Below, piece by piece: positions 7,673-15,793 of a stretch of DNA of 27,308 nt. Each line of letters begins with the position of its first letter. The first letter of the stretch is position 1. The notes under the pieces were generated by a model. The model did not search any database. It saw only the letters and a program-made list of their open reading frames with translations, and had not been told where the DNA came from. The position numbers were made by a program, and so were the translations under genes. The stretch comes from Gallionellaceae bacterium UBA6222. GTDB taxonomy: Bacteria; Pseudomonadota; Gammaproteobacteria; Burkholderiales; Gallionellaceae. The DNA lies in NCBI GenBank assembly GCA_002421915.1, contig DISA01000059.1:7215-34522 (forward strand), written 5' to 3'.

Positions 7673-8881
7673 ATGATCAAACGTATCGCTACGTGTACGG
7701 CACTCGCCGTATGCTTGAACCATTCCACCCTGGCTACGGCTGCCGCCACCGACAGCGCGGAAAACGCCTTCAACCCTGCCTTTTCGCTCATCTTGTCCGG
7801 AACTTACGCCAGCCTGCGGCAGGATCCCGCACTGCCCGCTACCGGCTTCGCCATGAATCCCAATCCGGGACACGAGCAGGGCTTCACCCTCGGTGAATCG
7901 GAGATGGGCATTTCCGCCAACATCGACCCGCAGTTTCGCGGCGTGGCGACGCTGGCGCTCGACCCGGCTGGCGGTGTCGATGTTGAAAATGCTTTCGTGC
8001 AAACGACTGCATTGGGCGAGGGTTTCAATCTCAAATTTGGCCGCTTCTTTTCCGGCCTGGGTTATTTGAACGAGGCGCACGCGCACGCCTGGGATTTCGT
8101 CGATCAGCCGCTGGTCTATGCCGCGCTGTGGGAGAACCAGTTGGGCGAGGACGGTGTGCAATTCAAATGGCTGGCGCCGACCGAAACGTTCATCGAACTG
8201 GGCGCTGAAGTTGGCAAAGGTCGCGGTTTCCCCGGCACCGACCGGGCGAAAAACGGCAGTGGCGTGGGCGTTCTGTTCGCCCACCTCGGCGGCGACATCG
8301 GCATCGCACAGAGCTGGCGCGCGGGCGCATCGCTGCATCACACTCGCGCGGTGGATCGCGAGAGTGCGGAGGTGCCCGACCTAACCGGCAACCCCGTGAC
8401 CAACCTGTTCAGCGGCAACAGCCACACGGTCGGGCTGGATTTCGTGTGGAAATATGCGCCCAACGGCAACCTCCGCGAACGCTATCTCAAAGTGCAGGGC
8501 GAATATTTCCGCCGCAGGGAAAGTGGCGATCTGACTTATGACACTGCAAGCGCAAATGTGACGGATACATTCAGCAATACGCAAAACGGTTTCTATGTGC
8601 AAAGCGTGTATCAGTTCGTGCCGCGCTGGAGAGCGGGACTGCGCTATGACCGTCTCGATTCCGGTGTTGCCCAAGTCGGCGCACTGAATGCCGGCAATGT
8701 CATCAGTGACTACGCATTCACTCCGACGCGCACCACGCTGATGCTGGACTACAGCCCGAGCGAGTTCTCACGCCTGCGCGTGCAAGTGGCGAACGACCAG
8801 TCGCGCCGGGGTTTGACCGACACCCAGTTCTTTCTGCAATACATCATGAGTCTGGGCGCACACGGCGCGCACAGCTACTAG
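7673..8881 (+). CDS. Outer-membrane beta-barrel (porin-like) protein
   Basis: The 402-residue precursor begins MIKRIATCTALAVCLNHSTL and has a signal peptide ending near TLATAAA. The rest alternates polar and hydrophobic residues in strand-sized blocks (for example FRGVATLALDPAGGVDVENA and WRAGLRYDRLDSG) and ends in tyrosine (HSY), as expected for a BAM-assembled barrel. No TonB box or plug domain is obvious, so it is more porin-like than a TonB-dependent receptor. Placement just before ZnuA/ZnuB-like genes suggests passage of a metal or metal complex, but that is inference. The start ATG has AGGG about nine bases upstream; an in-frame start at 7649 lies inside the leader repeat. Confidence 0.72.
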   Translation: MIKRIATCTALAVCLNHSTLATAAATDSAENAFNPAFSLILSGTYASLRQDPALPATGFAMNPNPGHEQGFTLGESEMGISANIDPQFRGVATLALDPAGGVDVENAFVQTTALGEGFNLKFGRFFSGLGYLNEAHAHAWDFVDQPLVYAALWENQLGEDGVQFKWLAPTETFIELGAEVGKGRGFPGTDRAKNGSGVGVLFAHLGGDIGIAQSWRAGASLHHTRAVDRESAEVPDLTGNPVTNLFSGNSHTVGLDFVWKYAPNGNLRERYLKVQGEYFRRRESGDLTYDTASANVTDTFSNTQNGFYVQSVYQFVPRWRAGLRYDRLDSGVAQVGALNAGNVISDYAFTPTRTTLMLDYSPSEFSRLRVQVANDQSRRGLTDTQFFLQYIMSLGAHGAHSY

Positions 8882-8890
8882 GAGATGAAC

Positions 8891-9919
8891 ATGAAATTCA
8901 ATTTGAAACACTCACCACAGAGACACCGAGACACAGAGAAAATCAAACCCAAGAACCTCGGAAATCGTTACGCAAATCTTTGTTCGTTTTTTCGTTCTCC
9001 TCTGTGTCTCTGTGTCTCGGTGGTGAAAAGGTTTTGCCTTTCCCTTGCACTTCTACTACTCGCCATTCCCGCGCACGCGACGCTAAACGTGTTCGCCTGC
9101 GAACCGGAATGGGCGGCACTCACGCAAGAACTCGCGGGCGACCAGGTCAGCCTCTACACCGCGACCTCCGCCCTACAAGACCCGCATCGCATCGAGGCAC
9201 GCCCCAGTCTGATCGCGCAGGCGCGCCGCGCCAATCTGGTAGTGTGTACGGGAGCGGAACTGGAAGTGGCATGGTTGCCTGTGGTGTTGCGCGAATCGGG
9301 CAACAACACAGTGCTTCCCGGCAGCGATGGCTATTTCGAGGCATCACAATTTGTAACGATGCTGGAAGTGCCAACACGTCTGGATCGCGGCGAGGGTGAT
9401 GTGCATGCGCTGGGCAATCCGCACATCCAGACCGACCCGCGCAATTTCCTGCCTGTCGCAGAAGCCCTCGGCAAACGTCTTGCACAACTCGACCCCGGCA
9501 ATGCAGCGCACTACCAGCAACGTCTTGCCGCTTTCAACCGGCAATGGCATACCGCCATTGCAAAATGGGAAGCACAAGCCGCACCGCTCAGAGGAATATC
9601 GGTCGTCGTGCAGCATAAGGGCTTCCCCTATCTCAGCCATTGGCTGGGGTTGAATGAGGTCGTGGCACTGGAACCCAAGCCCGGCTTGGAACCCAGCGGA
9701 GCGTATTTGGCGCAGGTGCTCGACACTTTACAAAGGCAACCAGCCAGAATGGTGCTGCGTGCCGCGTATCAGAATGCACGTCCGGCAAAGTGGGTTGCCG
9801 AACGTGCATCTATCGCTGCGGTTGAACTTCCCTACACGGTAGGCGGCAGTGACAAAGCGAAAGACCTGTATGGCCTGTTCGATGACACGATTGCGCGCTT
9901 ATTGGCGGGGCTGCAATGA
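8891..9919 (+). CDS. ZnuA-like metal ABC transporter substrate-binding protein with repeat-derived N-terminus
   Basis: The 342-residue protein is a cluster A-I (ZnuA/TroA) solute-binding protein for Zn or Mn. Likely metal ligands are H99 in DPHR, H178 in NPHIQTDPRN and H242 in VVQHKGFPYLSHWLG, with an acidic residue near GGSDKAKDL. AGGAG six bases upstream selects ATG 8891. The first 44 or so residues are encoded by an inverted repeat and precede a good signal peptide (VVKRFCLSLALLLLAIPAHA). GTG codons at 9020 and 9023 would give a normal signal peptide but have no visible ribosome-binding site. The stop overlaps the permease start. No His-rich loop is present. Confidence 0.85.
   Translation: MKFNLKHSPQRHRDTEKIKPKNLGNRYANLCSFFRSPLCLCVSVVKRFCLSLALLLLAIPAHATLNVFACEPEWAALTQELAGDQVSLYTATSALQDPHRIEARPSLIAQARRANLVVCTGAELEVAWLPVVLRESGNNTVLPGSDGYFEASQFVTMLEVPTRLDRGEGDVHALGNPHIQTDPRNFLPVAEALGKRLAQLDPGNAAHYQQRLAAFNRQWHTAIAKWEAQAAPLRGISVVVQHKGFPYLSHWLGLNEVVALEPKPGLEPSGAYLAQVLDTLQRQPARMVLRAAYQNARPAKWVAERASIAAVELPYTVGGSDKAKDLYGLFDDTIARLLAGLQ
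8913..9025. repeat. 113-bp inverted-repeat element translated within the ZnuA-like N-terminus
   Basis: The 26-base arms 8913-8938 (CACCACAGAGACACCGAGAC...) and 9000-9025 (CTCTGTGTCTCTGTGTCTCG...) are inverted copies with two mismatches, separated by about 61 bases. The arms consist of CACAGAGA-type units. The element is open in the znuA frame throughout. Confidence 0.9.
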
Positions 9920-10662
9920 ACGCACTCGAATTGGACATTCTGCTGCCGGCCTTCATCGCCGGACTCTTGGTACTCGCCACACACATCCCCTTCGGCATGC
10001 GGGTGTTGCAGCGCGGCGTGATCTTTGCCGATCTGGCGGTGGCACAGATCGCTGGCTTGGGTGTGGTCATCGCCGGCCTGCTCGATCTCACCGGCCAGCC
10101 GTTGCTGGTACAACTCATCGCAGCCGCCAGTGCGCTGTGCGGTGCGGCGTTGTTGGTATGGATCGAAAGAAATGCGGCGGAAGTCAAAGAGGCCTGTATC
10201 GGTCTCACCTTCGTGCTCGCTGCCAGCCTCGGCATCCTGTTGATGAGCCGCGACGTGCATGCGGGCGAACATCTGAAAGACCTGCTGGTGGGGCAGATAC
10301 TGTGGGTGAACAACACTCAGCTTATCTGCACCGCCGTGCTCAGTGCCGCGCTGCTGATCGTGTGGCACAGGTTACACAGGAGCCCAAGCCATCTCGTCTT
10401 CTACGCCCTGTTTGCACTCGCCATCACCGCATCGGTACAGTTGGTCGGCATCTACCTGGTATTCGCCAGCCTGATCGTTCCCGCCCTCGCCACATATCAA
10501 TTGCAACAACGCCGCATGGCGTTCGCTTTTGGCATCGGTATTGCCGGCTACGTGTTCGGGTTGCTGCTTTCAGTATGGCTAGACCTGCCTGCTGGTGTCG
10601 CGATCGTATGGGCAATGGCGTTGACCGGCCTACTGGCAGCAATGCTGAAGCGCGCGGGTTAA
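9916..10662 (+). CDS. ZnuB-like metal ABC transporter permease
   Basis: The 248-residue, highly hydrophobic protein fits the ABC-3 permease family (ZnuB/MntB/TroC), with about seven to eight membrane helices. Family features include the N-terminal PFGMRVLQRGVIFADLAVAQIAGLG, which parallels the usual GLxVLRRMALxGDALSHxxLPG segment, and the cytoplasmic EACIGLTFVLAASLGILLMS. It starts inside the stop codon of the binding-protein gene (ATGA). The partner ATPase (ZnuC) is not encoded next to it; the following gene is aroE. It would need an ATPase supplied from elsewhere. Confidence 0.85.
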   Translation: MNALELDILLPAFIAGLLVLATHIPFGMRVLQRGVIFADLAVAQIAGLGVVIAGLLDLTGQPLLVQLIAAASALCGAALLVWIERNAAEVKEACIGLTFVLAASLGILLMSRDVHAGEHLKDLLVGQILWVNNTQLICTAVLSAALLIVWHRLHRSPSHLVFYALFALAITASVQLVGIYLVFASLIVPALATYQLQQRRMAFAFGIGIAGYVFGLLLSVWLDLPAGVAIVWAMALTGLLAAMLKRAG

Positions 10663-10667
10663 GCCGC

Positions 10668-10673
10668 TATAAT
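10668..10673 (+). promoter_or_regulatory. -10 box of aroE-mtgA
   Basis: TATAAT followed by CCGCGCA lies 30 bases before the aroE ATG and just after the permease stop. The -35 region (CTGAAG, 10645-10650, spacer 17) is weak. It suggests aroE-mtgA are transcribed separately from the metal genes. Confidence 0.55.
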
Positions 10674-10703
10674 CCGCGCACTTTCAGCCTTCCAGGTTAA
10701 GAC

Positions 10704-11513
10704 ATGACCGACCAATATGCCGTCATCGGCAACCCTGTCACGCACAGCAAGTCGCCGCTGATCCACCGCATGTTCGCGCAGCAGACCGGGCAGGACATCA
10801 GTTACGAGGCGATCGAGGCGCCGCTGGACGGTTTTGCAGCAACCGTCGCGCGCCTGCGCGCGGAGGGCTACAAAGGCTGCAACGTGACAGTGCCGTTCAA
10901 GTTCGAAGCCTACCAACTGGCGACGCAACGCAGTGGCCGCGCCAACGATGCCAACGCGGTAAATACCCTGATCTTTGAGGGCGACGAGATCCTCGGCGAC
11001 AACACCGATGGCGCGGGGCTGCTGGCCGATATTGAAAAAAACCTCCAATACAAACTGTTTCTCAAGGATGTGCTCATCCTCGGCGCGGGGGGTGCGGCAG
11101 CCGGTGTGCTGTGGCCGCTGTTCAATGCCGGTGTCGGCATCATCATCGCCAACCGCACCCTGCAAAAAGCCGAACAGCTTGCCGAGCCCTTCGAAGGTGC
11201 CGGAACAGTATTTGCAAAATCTTATGACGACTTGACCGGGCGCAGTTTCGACCTCGTCATCAACGCGACTTCCAGCGGCCTGTCCGGCCAGTTGCCGCCG
11301 TTGCCGGATGGTTTGTTCAAGCCCGGCGCGCTGGCTTACGACATGATGTACGGCAAAGAAACACCGTTCATGGCGTTTGCCCGACAACAGGGCGCGGCCA
11401 TCATTGCCGATGGTCTGGGGATGCTGGTGGAACAGGCCGCAATTTCTTTCAGCCTGTGGCGCAAGGTGCGTCCGGATACTGCCCCCATCCTGACCGCACT
11501 GCGCAAGCAATGA
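10704..11513 (+). CDS. aroE: Shikimate dehydrogenase (NADP+)
   Basis: AroE reduces 3-dehydroshikimate to shikimate in the chorismate pathway. The 269-residue protein has the shikimate-binding NPVTHSKSP (S15, S17), the catalytic Lys K66 in NVTVPFK, the catalytic Asp D102 in GDNTDG, the nucleotide-binding GAGGAA and NRT (Rossmann fold, NADP-specific NRT type) and a C-terminal EQAA segment with the substrate-binding Gln. Length is normal. The mtgA start overlaps its stop by four bases, a coupling common in Betaproteobacteria as far as I recall. Confidence 0.96.
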   Translation: MTDQYAVIGNPVTHSKSPLIHRMFAQQTGQDISYEAIEAPLDGFAATVARLRAEGYKGCNVTVPFKFEAYQLATQRSGRANDANAVNTLIFEGDEILGDNTDGAGLLADIEKNLQYKLFLKDVLILGAGGAAAGVLWPLFNAGVGIIIANRTLQKAEQLAEPFEGAGTVFAKSYDDLTGRSFDLVINATSSGLSGQLPPLPDGLFKPGALAYDMMYGKETPFMAFARQQGAAIIADGLGMLVEQAAISFSLWRKVRPDTAPILTALRKQ

Positions 11514-12205
11514 GGCTGCCGCGCAGTCTTTTCTTGCGCAGCGCAATGGTGCTGTGCGCGCTGCTGGTGCTCTACCAACTGTGGTTGTTCGCACATGTCT
11601 GCTGGTGGATCAAATTCAATCCCGCGAGCAGCTCGTTTATGGAGAACCGTCTGCAAGTAATGCAGGACAAGAATCCCAATGCGGAGCTCAAGCAGAAGTG
11701 GGTGCCCTACGGCAATATTTCCAATCACCTCAAGCGCGCGCTTATTGCAGCCGAAGATGCCAAGTTCGTCGATCACGAAGGCTTCGACTGGGAAGGGATC
11801 GCCAGGGCCTACCAGAAGAACCTGAAGAAGGGCCGGGTCGTGGCGGGCGGTTCCACCATCAGTCAGCAACTGGCGAAAAACCTGTTCCTCTCCACCAAAC
11901 GCACGCCCTGGCGCAAAGCCGAGGAAGTCATCATCACGCTGATGCTGGAAGCGGTGATGGACAAGCGGCGCATCTTCGAAATTTACCTGAACGTAATCGA
12001 GTGGGGCAACGGCGTGTTCGGCGCGGAAGCGGCGTCTCGCCATTACTTCGGTGTCAGGGCGTCTCAACTCACCGCCGAACAAGCCGCACATCTCGCCGCG
12101 ATGGTGCCCAATCCGCGCTATTACGACCGCCACCGTGAAGCACGCGGCATGCTCGCCAAGGTCCAGATCATCCTTGAACGCATGCCGGATGCCGAGATAC
12201 CCTGA
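11510..12205 (+). CDS. mtgA: Monofunctional biosynthetic peptidoglycan transglycosylase
   Basis: MtgA polymerises lipid II into glycan strands (GT51 family) without a transpeptidase domain. The 231-residue protein has an N-terminal membrane anchor (about 9-34), the catalytic Glu E82 in AAEDAKFVDHEGFDW, and the GT51 motifs GGSTISQQLAKNLFLS, IFEIYLNVIEWGNGVFGAE and AAHLAAMVPNP. The start ATG is in an ATGA overlap with aroE; an upstream in-frame extension would lie inside aroE and is rejected. Confidence 0.95.
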   Translation: MRLPRSLFLRSAMVLCALLVLYQLWLFAHVCWWIKFNPASSSFMENRLQVMQDKNPNAELKQKWVPYGNISNHLKRALIAAEDAKFVDHEGFDWEGIARAYQKNLKKGRVVAGGSTISQQLAKNLFLSTKRTPWRKAEEVIITLMLEAVMDKRRIFEIYLNVIEWGNGVFGAEAASRHYFGVRASQLTAEQAAHLAAMVPNPRYYDRHREARGMLAKVQIILERMPDAEIP

Positions 12206-12231
12206 CGGCAGCCTGTTATTTTCCTTACAAT
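12202..12231 (+). promoter_or_regulatory. Promoter of mgtE
   Basis: CTGACG (12202-12207) and TACAAT (12226-12231) are spaced by 18 bases and followed by AGCGCGC. The -35 overlaps the mtgA stop. The leader to the mgtE ATG at 12257 would be about 20 nt, too short for an Mg2+ riboswitch. Confidence 0.5.
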
Positions 12232-12256
12232 AGCGCGCAATTTTTCGGGGCGCGCC

Positions 12257-13708
12257 ATGGTCGAGAACACGGAACACCAATTCACCGATAACGTGCAAGA
12301 TTATCTCCAGCAGGTGCAACATCTGCTGGAGAAACAGGCGTTGCTGGAAACCGTGGTGCATAACCAGGAATTGCCGCGCGCAGAACGCCACGAATTGCTG
12401 GACAAGATGCTGCACAAGCGGCATCTGGCGGAGTTGAGCGAAAAGCTGGAAGGCTTGCACGCCGCCGATATCGCCTACATCCTGGAAGCGCTCCCCATTG
12501 AACAGCGCCTGCTGGTGTGGAATCTGGTCAAGGCTGATCGCGACGGCGAGATCCTGATCGAAGTCTCCGACTCGGTACGTGAATCGCTGATTGCCGACAT
12601 GAGCCGTGAGGAGCTGCGCGAAGCGGCCGAGCAACTGGACACGGACGAAATCGCCGACCTCGCACCCGACCTGCCGCATCACGTGATCCGCGATGTGTTC
12701 AAATCCTTGCCGATCGAGGAACGCGAGCAGCTGCGCGCGGCAATGTCCTATCCGGAAGATGCAGTCGGCGCGCTGATGGATTTCAACATGGTGCATGTGC
12801 GCGAGGATGTCACCCTCGAAACGGTGACGCGCTACCTGCGCCGTTTCGATGAGCTACCAGACCACACCGACCAGGTGTTTGTGGTGGACAGGGATGAACA
12901 CTTCAAGGGCGTGCTGCCAATCAACCTGATTGTTGTAAATGAGCCGGAAGTTGTGGTCAGTCAACTGATGATCACCGATATCATCCAGCTCCATCCCGAT
13001 GACAAAGCAGAACATGCAGCACAAGCATTCGAACGCTATGATCTGGTTTCGGCACCGGTGGTGAATGAAGACGGAAAATTGTTCGGTCGGGTCACGGTAA
13101 ACGTGGTGCTGGATTACATCCGCGAGGAATCTGAAACCGATCTGTTGAATCAGGCCGGTTTGCGCGAAGAGGAAGACATTTTTGCCTCGGTGTGGAAGTC
13201 GGCACAGAACCGCTGGGTCTGGCTGGCACTCAATCTGTGTACCGCCTTCTTCGCCTCGCGCGTGATTGGCAAGTTCGAGGAAACCATCGTGCAGATGGTT
13301 GCCCTCGCCACCCTGATGCCGATTGTCGCCGGTATCGCGGGCAACTCGGCCAACCAGACCACCACCATCATCATCCGCTCACTCGCCCTCGGCCAGATCA
13401 ATCAGAACAACGCGCGGCGCCTGATGCTGAAAGAACTCGCCATCAGCGGGCTGAACGGCATTGTATGGGGGGGGATTGCGGGCCTGTTCGCTTACTTTTT
13501 GTATCACAGCGTGCCGCTTGGACTGGTAATGACCAGTGCCATGTTGCTCAATCTCACCTTGGGGGCGATGGTCGGCATCGGTATACCGCTCCTGATGCAA
13601 CGGCTGGGGCGCGACCCTGCCATCGGTGCCAGCGTCATGCTCACCGCGATTACCGACAGTGGCGGCTTCTTCATCTTTCTGGGGCTGGCGACCCTGTTCC
13701 TGATCTAA
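12257..13708 (+). CDS. mgtE: MgtE-family magnesium channel/transporter
   Basis: MgtE is a homodimeric, Mg2+-gated Mg2+ channel of the inner membrane. The 483-residue protein shows the cytosolic superhelical N domain (about 20-130), two CBS domains (about 140-260, including PEDAVGALMDFNMVHVRED and LFGRVTVNVVLDYI) that sense Mg2+, then a C-terminal domain with five membrane helices. Signature segments are MPIVAGIAGNSANQTTTIII, GRDPAIGASVMLTAITDSGG and FIFLGLATLFLI at the extreme end. The Asp of AITDSGG matches the pore Mg2+ site. Length and layout are standard. No terminator is obvious in the 200 bases after the gene. Confidence 0.95.
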   Translation: MVENTEHQFTDNVQDYLQQVQHLLEKQALLETVVHNQELPRAERHELLDKMLHKRHLAELSEKLEGLHAADIAYILEALPIEQRLLVWNLVKADRDGEILIEVSDSVRESLIADMSREELREAAEQLDTDEIADLAPDLPHHVIRDVFKSLPIEEREQLRAAMSYPEDAVGALMDFNMVHVREDVTLETVTRYLRRFDELPDHTDQVFVVDRDEHFKGVLPINLIVVNEPEVVVSQLMITDIIQLHPDDKAEHAAQAFERYDLVSAPVVNEDGKLFGRVTVNVVLDYIREESETDLLNQAGLREEEDIFASVWKSAQNRWVWLALNLCTAFFASRVIGKFEETIVQMVALATLMPIVAGIAGNSANQTTTIIIRSLALGQINQNNARRLMLKELAISGLNGIVWGGIAGLFAYFLYHSVPLGLVMTSAMLLNLTLGAMVGIGIPLLMQRLGRDPAIGASVMLTAITDSGGFFIFLGLATLFLI

Positions 13709-13910
13709 AGCGGAACAAGTAAAAGCAGGCTGGCAAAGCCATTCGCTCAAGGCAAGCAAAGCCGCAGTGTGAAATAATCAGTTGGCTCAATAAAGAAAGA
13801 GACGCTACCGCCTCGCGAGTCAACCGCGAGAGGTCAAACAATCCCTGTACGACGAGAACGATAGAAAGGGCGAAACGCAACAACCCGGCGCCCGCCCCAA
13901 TCTACCGAGT

Positions 13911-14159
13911 TCAGGCGCCGAGGATGCCTTTGCCCGCAACCTTTTTGGCCACTACTTTTTTCGCTGCCGGTTTTTTGGCAACTACTTTTTTGGCGGCTGG
14001 TTTCTTTGCCACTACTTTTTTCGCTGCCGGTTTCTTTGCCACAGTCTTTTTCGCTGCCGGTTTCTTCGCTACTGGTTTTTTGGCGGCGATTTTCTTGGCA
14101 GCAGGCTTCTTCGCCGCTGGTTTTTTGGTGGTGCTTTTCGCTTTGGTAGCAGTTGCCAT
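13911..14159 (-). CDS. Lysine/alanine-rich histone H1-like protein
   Basis: The 82-residue product is almost entirely KK-x-x-A pentads: 13 KK pairs at five-residue spacing with PAA, VVA, TVA or IAA between, ending VAGKGILGA. Such proteins resemble the C-terminal tail of eukaryotic H1 and the bacterial AlgP/HctB-like proteins; they bind DNA through charge and are thought to compact or regulate the nucleoid. AAGGA six bases before ATG 14159 favours this start over ATG 14165, which abuts the ribosome-binding site. The internal DNA repeat makes copy-number change between strains likely. The opposite strand carries a long artefactual Phe/Ala frame. Confidence 0.85.
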   Translation of the reverse strand: MATATKAKSTTKKPAAKKPAAKKIAAKKPVAKKPAAKKTVAKKPAAKKVVAKKPAAKKVVAKKPAAKKVVAKKVAGKGILGA

Positions 14160-14274
14160 TTTCATTCCTTATTAAAGTTTGATGGACTAACCAGGTACTA
14201 CTTTTGCGTGCAACCACTGCACTCCCGATGCGTATTTCAACTGCCTGAAATCTCCCTACACGCACGGTGGCGAC

Positions 14275-14304
14275 ATTCTATGCGCGAATATTTTTTTTCT
14301 GCAA
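14275..14304 (-). promoter_or_regulatory. Candidate promoter of the histone-like gene with long leader
   Basis: On the minus strand TTGCAG (14299-14304) and TAGAAT (14275-14280) are spaced by 18 bases of A-rich sequence. Transcription would begin near 14268, giving a 5' leader of about 110 nt. Confidence 0.4.
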
Positions 14305-14325
14305 TAGATTTGTGCAGTTATATGC

Positions 14326-14349
14326 AAAAAAATCATCCGATGATTTTTT
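14326..14349 (-). terminator. Intrinsic terminator overlapping the lysA stop codon
   Basis: A 10-bp AAAAAATCAT / ATGATTTTTT stem (14327-14336 and 14340-14349) contains the lysA TGA (14333-14335) and ends in a run of seven T on the minus strand. The stem is AT-rich, so efficiency may be modest. Confidence 0.6.
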
Positions 14350-15580
14350 CATCGGCATACAACTGCATCACCGTTTCACGTTCTCGAACGAGATGGACAG
14401 ACTCGCCATCAACCATCACTTCGGCCGCACGCGGACGCGTGTTGTAGTTGGAACTCATGCTCATGCCATACGCCCCTGCCGACATCACCGCCAGTACATC
14501 TCCCGCCGCAATGCCCAATTCACGGGCATGCCCAAGGAAATCGCCGCTTTCACAGACCGGACCGACCACTTCATAAACACGGGTCGGAGTGGCGCTTCTT
14601 TGTGCCGGACGAATAGCATGAAAAGCATCGTACAGCGCCGGGCGCATCAGGTCGTTCATCGCCGCATCAACAATGGCGAAGTTTCTATCTTCACCATGCT
14701 TGAGATATTCAACCCGGGTCAGTAATACCCCGGCATTGCCGACCAGCGCTCTGCCGGGCTCGATGATGAGCCTGGCAGAGCGTCCTTGCAGCACCTCCAG
14801 CAATGCCCTGGCATAGGCGGTGATCGCGGGCGGCGTTTCATTGTCATAGCAAATTCCCAGCCCCCCGCCGAAATCAAAGTGATCCAGCTTGATGCCCTCG
14901 GCGGCGAGTCTGTCCACCAGCACCAGAACCTTCTCCGCCGCCGCGATAAATGGGCTGACTTCAGTAAGTTGTGAACCAATGTGGCAATCGATACCGGTCA
15001 CGCGCAGGTGCGGCATGTCCGCTGCCCTGCGGTAAAGGTTCAAGGCCTCATCGTAGGCGACACCAAACTTGCTTTGTTTAAGTCCGGTGGAGATGTAGGG
15101 ATGCGTTTTGGCATCGACATCCGGATTCACGCGCAGGCTGACCGGCGCGATCTTGCCCATCTCGCCCGCCACCCGATTCAGCCGCTCCAGTTCCGCCGCC
15201 GACTCGACGTTAAAGCACAGTATTCCCGCCTGAAGAGCCAACCGCATCTCATCCCCGCGCTTGCCTACACCGGAGAACACAATCTTCTCTGCCGCCCCGC
15301 CCGCAGCGAGCACACGTTGCAGTTCACCCCCGGAAACGATGTCGAATCCGGCACCCAGCCGCGCAAACAGATTGAGGATGGCCAGATTTGGATTGGCTTT
15401 GACCGCGTAGCACACCAGATGTGGGTGCGAAGCGAGCGTTTGGTCAAATTCACGGTAGGCACTTTCCAGCGCGGCACGCGAATAGACATAACACGGCGTC
15501 CCAAAACGCTGCGCAATTTCGTCTAATGGAACCTGCTCGGCATACAGGCTCTCCTGGCGATAAGAAAAATAATCATCCAT
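14333..15580 (-). CDS. lysA: Diaminopimelate decarboxylase
   Basis: LysA is the PLP enzyme that decarboxylates meso-diaminopimelate to L-lysine. The 415-residue protein has the PLP lysine K61 in CYAVKANPN, HIGSQ, the GGGLGI phosphate-binding loop, EPGRALVGNAG and the active-site Cys C343 in GPVCESGDFL. ATG 15580 is chosen because MDDYFSYRQESLYAE matches the usual N-terminus; upstream in-frame ATGs fall inside lptM. The start overlaps the lptM stop by eight bases, so the two are coupled. Confidence 0.95.
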   Translation of the reverse strand: MDDYFSYRQESLYAEQVPLDEIAQRFGTPCYVYSRAALESAYREFDQTLASHPHLVCYAVKANPNLAILNLFARLGAGFDIVSGGELQRVLAAGGAAEKIVFSGVGKRGDEMRLALQAGILCFNVESAAELERLNRVAGEMGKIAPVSLRVNPDVDAKTHPYISTGLKQSKFGVAYDEALNLYRRAADMPHLRVTGIDCHIGSQLTEVSPFIAAAEKVLVLVDRLAAEGIKLDHFDFGGGLGICYDNETPPAITAYARALLEVLQGRSARLIIEPGRALVGNAGVLLTRVEYLKHGEDRNFAIVDAAMNDLMRPALYDAFHAIRPAQRSATPTRVYEVVGPVCESGDFLGHARELGIAAGDVLAVMSAGAYGMSMSSNYNTRPRAAEVMVDGESVHLVRERETVMQLYADEKIIG

Positions 15581-15716
15581 GGCTGTCTGCATCCTGGGGA
15601 GAAAGCGAATGGGTGCCTGCAAAGCCGGCTTGCGGCTGCGGCAAATGCAGCGGCCCCTTGCGACCGCATCCTTGCACGCACAACAGCAACAGCAACATAA
15701 TGCCGAGGGAACGCAT
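15573..15716 (-). CDS. lptM: LptM (YifL/LppL) small outer-membrane lipoprotein
   Basis: This 47-residue precursor begins MRSLGIMLLLLLCVQGCGRK, with a type II signal peptide and the lipidated Cys at C17. The mature start CGRKGPLHLPQPQ matches the family's CGxKGPLxLP signature. LptM binds the LptD-LptE LPS translocon and supports its disulfide maturation. Its placement next to lysA and divergent from cyaY parallels the cyaY-yifL-dapF arrangement of Enterobacteria. It is too short for common ORF cut-offs and easily missed. The lysA start lies within its last codons. Confidence 0.9.
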   Translation of the reverse strand: MRSLGIMLLLLLCVQGCGRKGPLHLPQPQAGFAGTHSLSPQDADSHG

Positions 15717-15750
15717 GGTGAATTTCTTTCTTTATATCGGAACGGGCGCG

Positions 15751-15758
15751 ATTATAAG
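15751..15758. promoter_or_regulatory. Overlapping divergent -10 boxes, lptM-lysA and cyaY
   Basis: ATTATAAG on the plus strand gives TATAAT on the minus strand (15751-15756) followed by CGCGCCC towards lptM, and TATAAG (15753-15758) towards cyaY. The two -10 boxes overlap, so the promoters may exclude one another. -35 elements are weak on both sides. Confidence 0.45.
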
Positions 15759-15793
15759 CGATGCGCAACAGTATCACTCATCAAGGAGCAGCA

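Noticed and set aside
12232..12256. Mg2+ riboswitch before mgtE
   Set aside because: The leader from the likely start site to the ATG is only about 20 nt, too short for an M-box or similar aptamer.
11336..12796. 486-residue minus-strand frame
   Set aside because: Antisense to aroE, mtgA and mgtE, all of which are clearly real; no recognisable domain.
13924..14175. Hydrophobic Phe/Ala repeat protein on the plus strand
   Set aside because: It is the complement of the Lys/Ala pentad repeat; the minus-strand frame has the ribosome-binding site and a known protein type.
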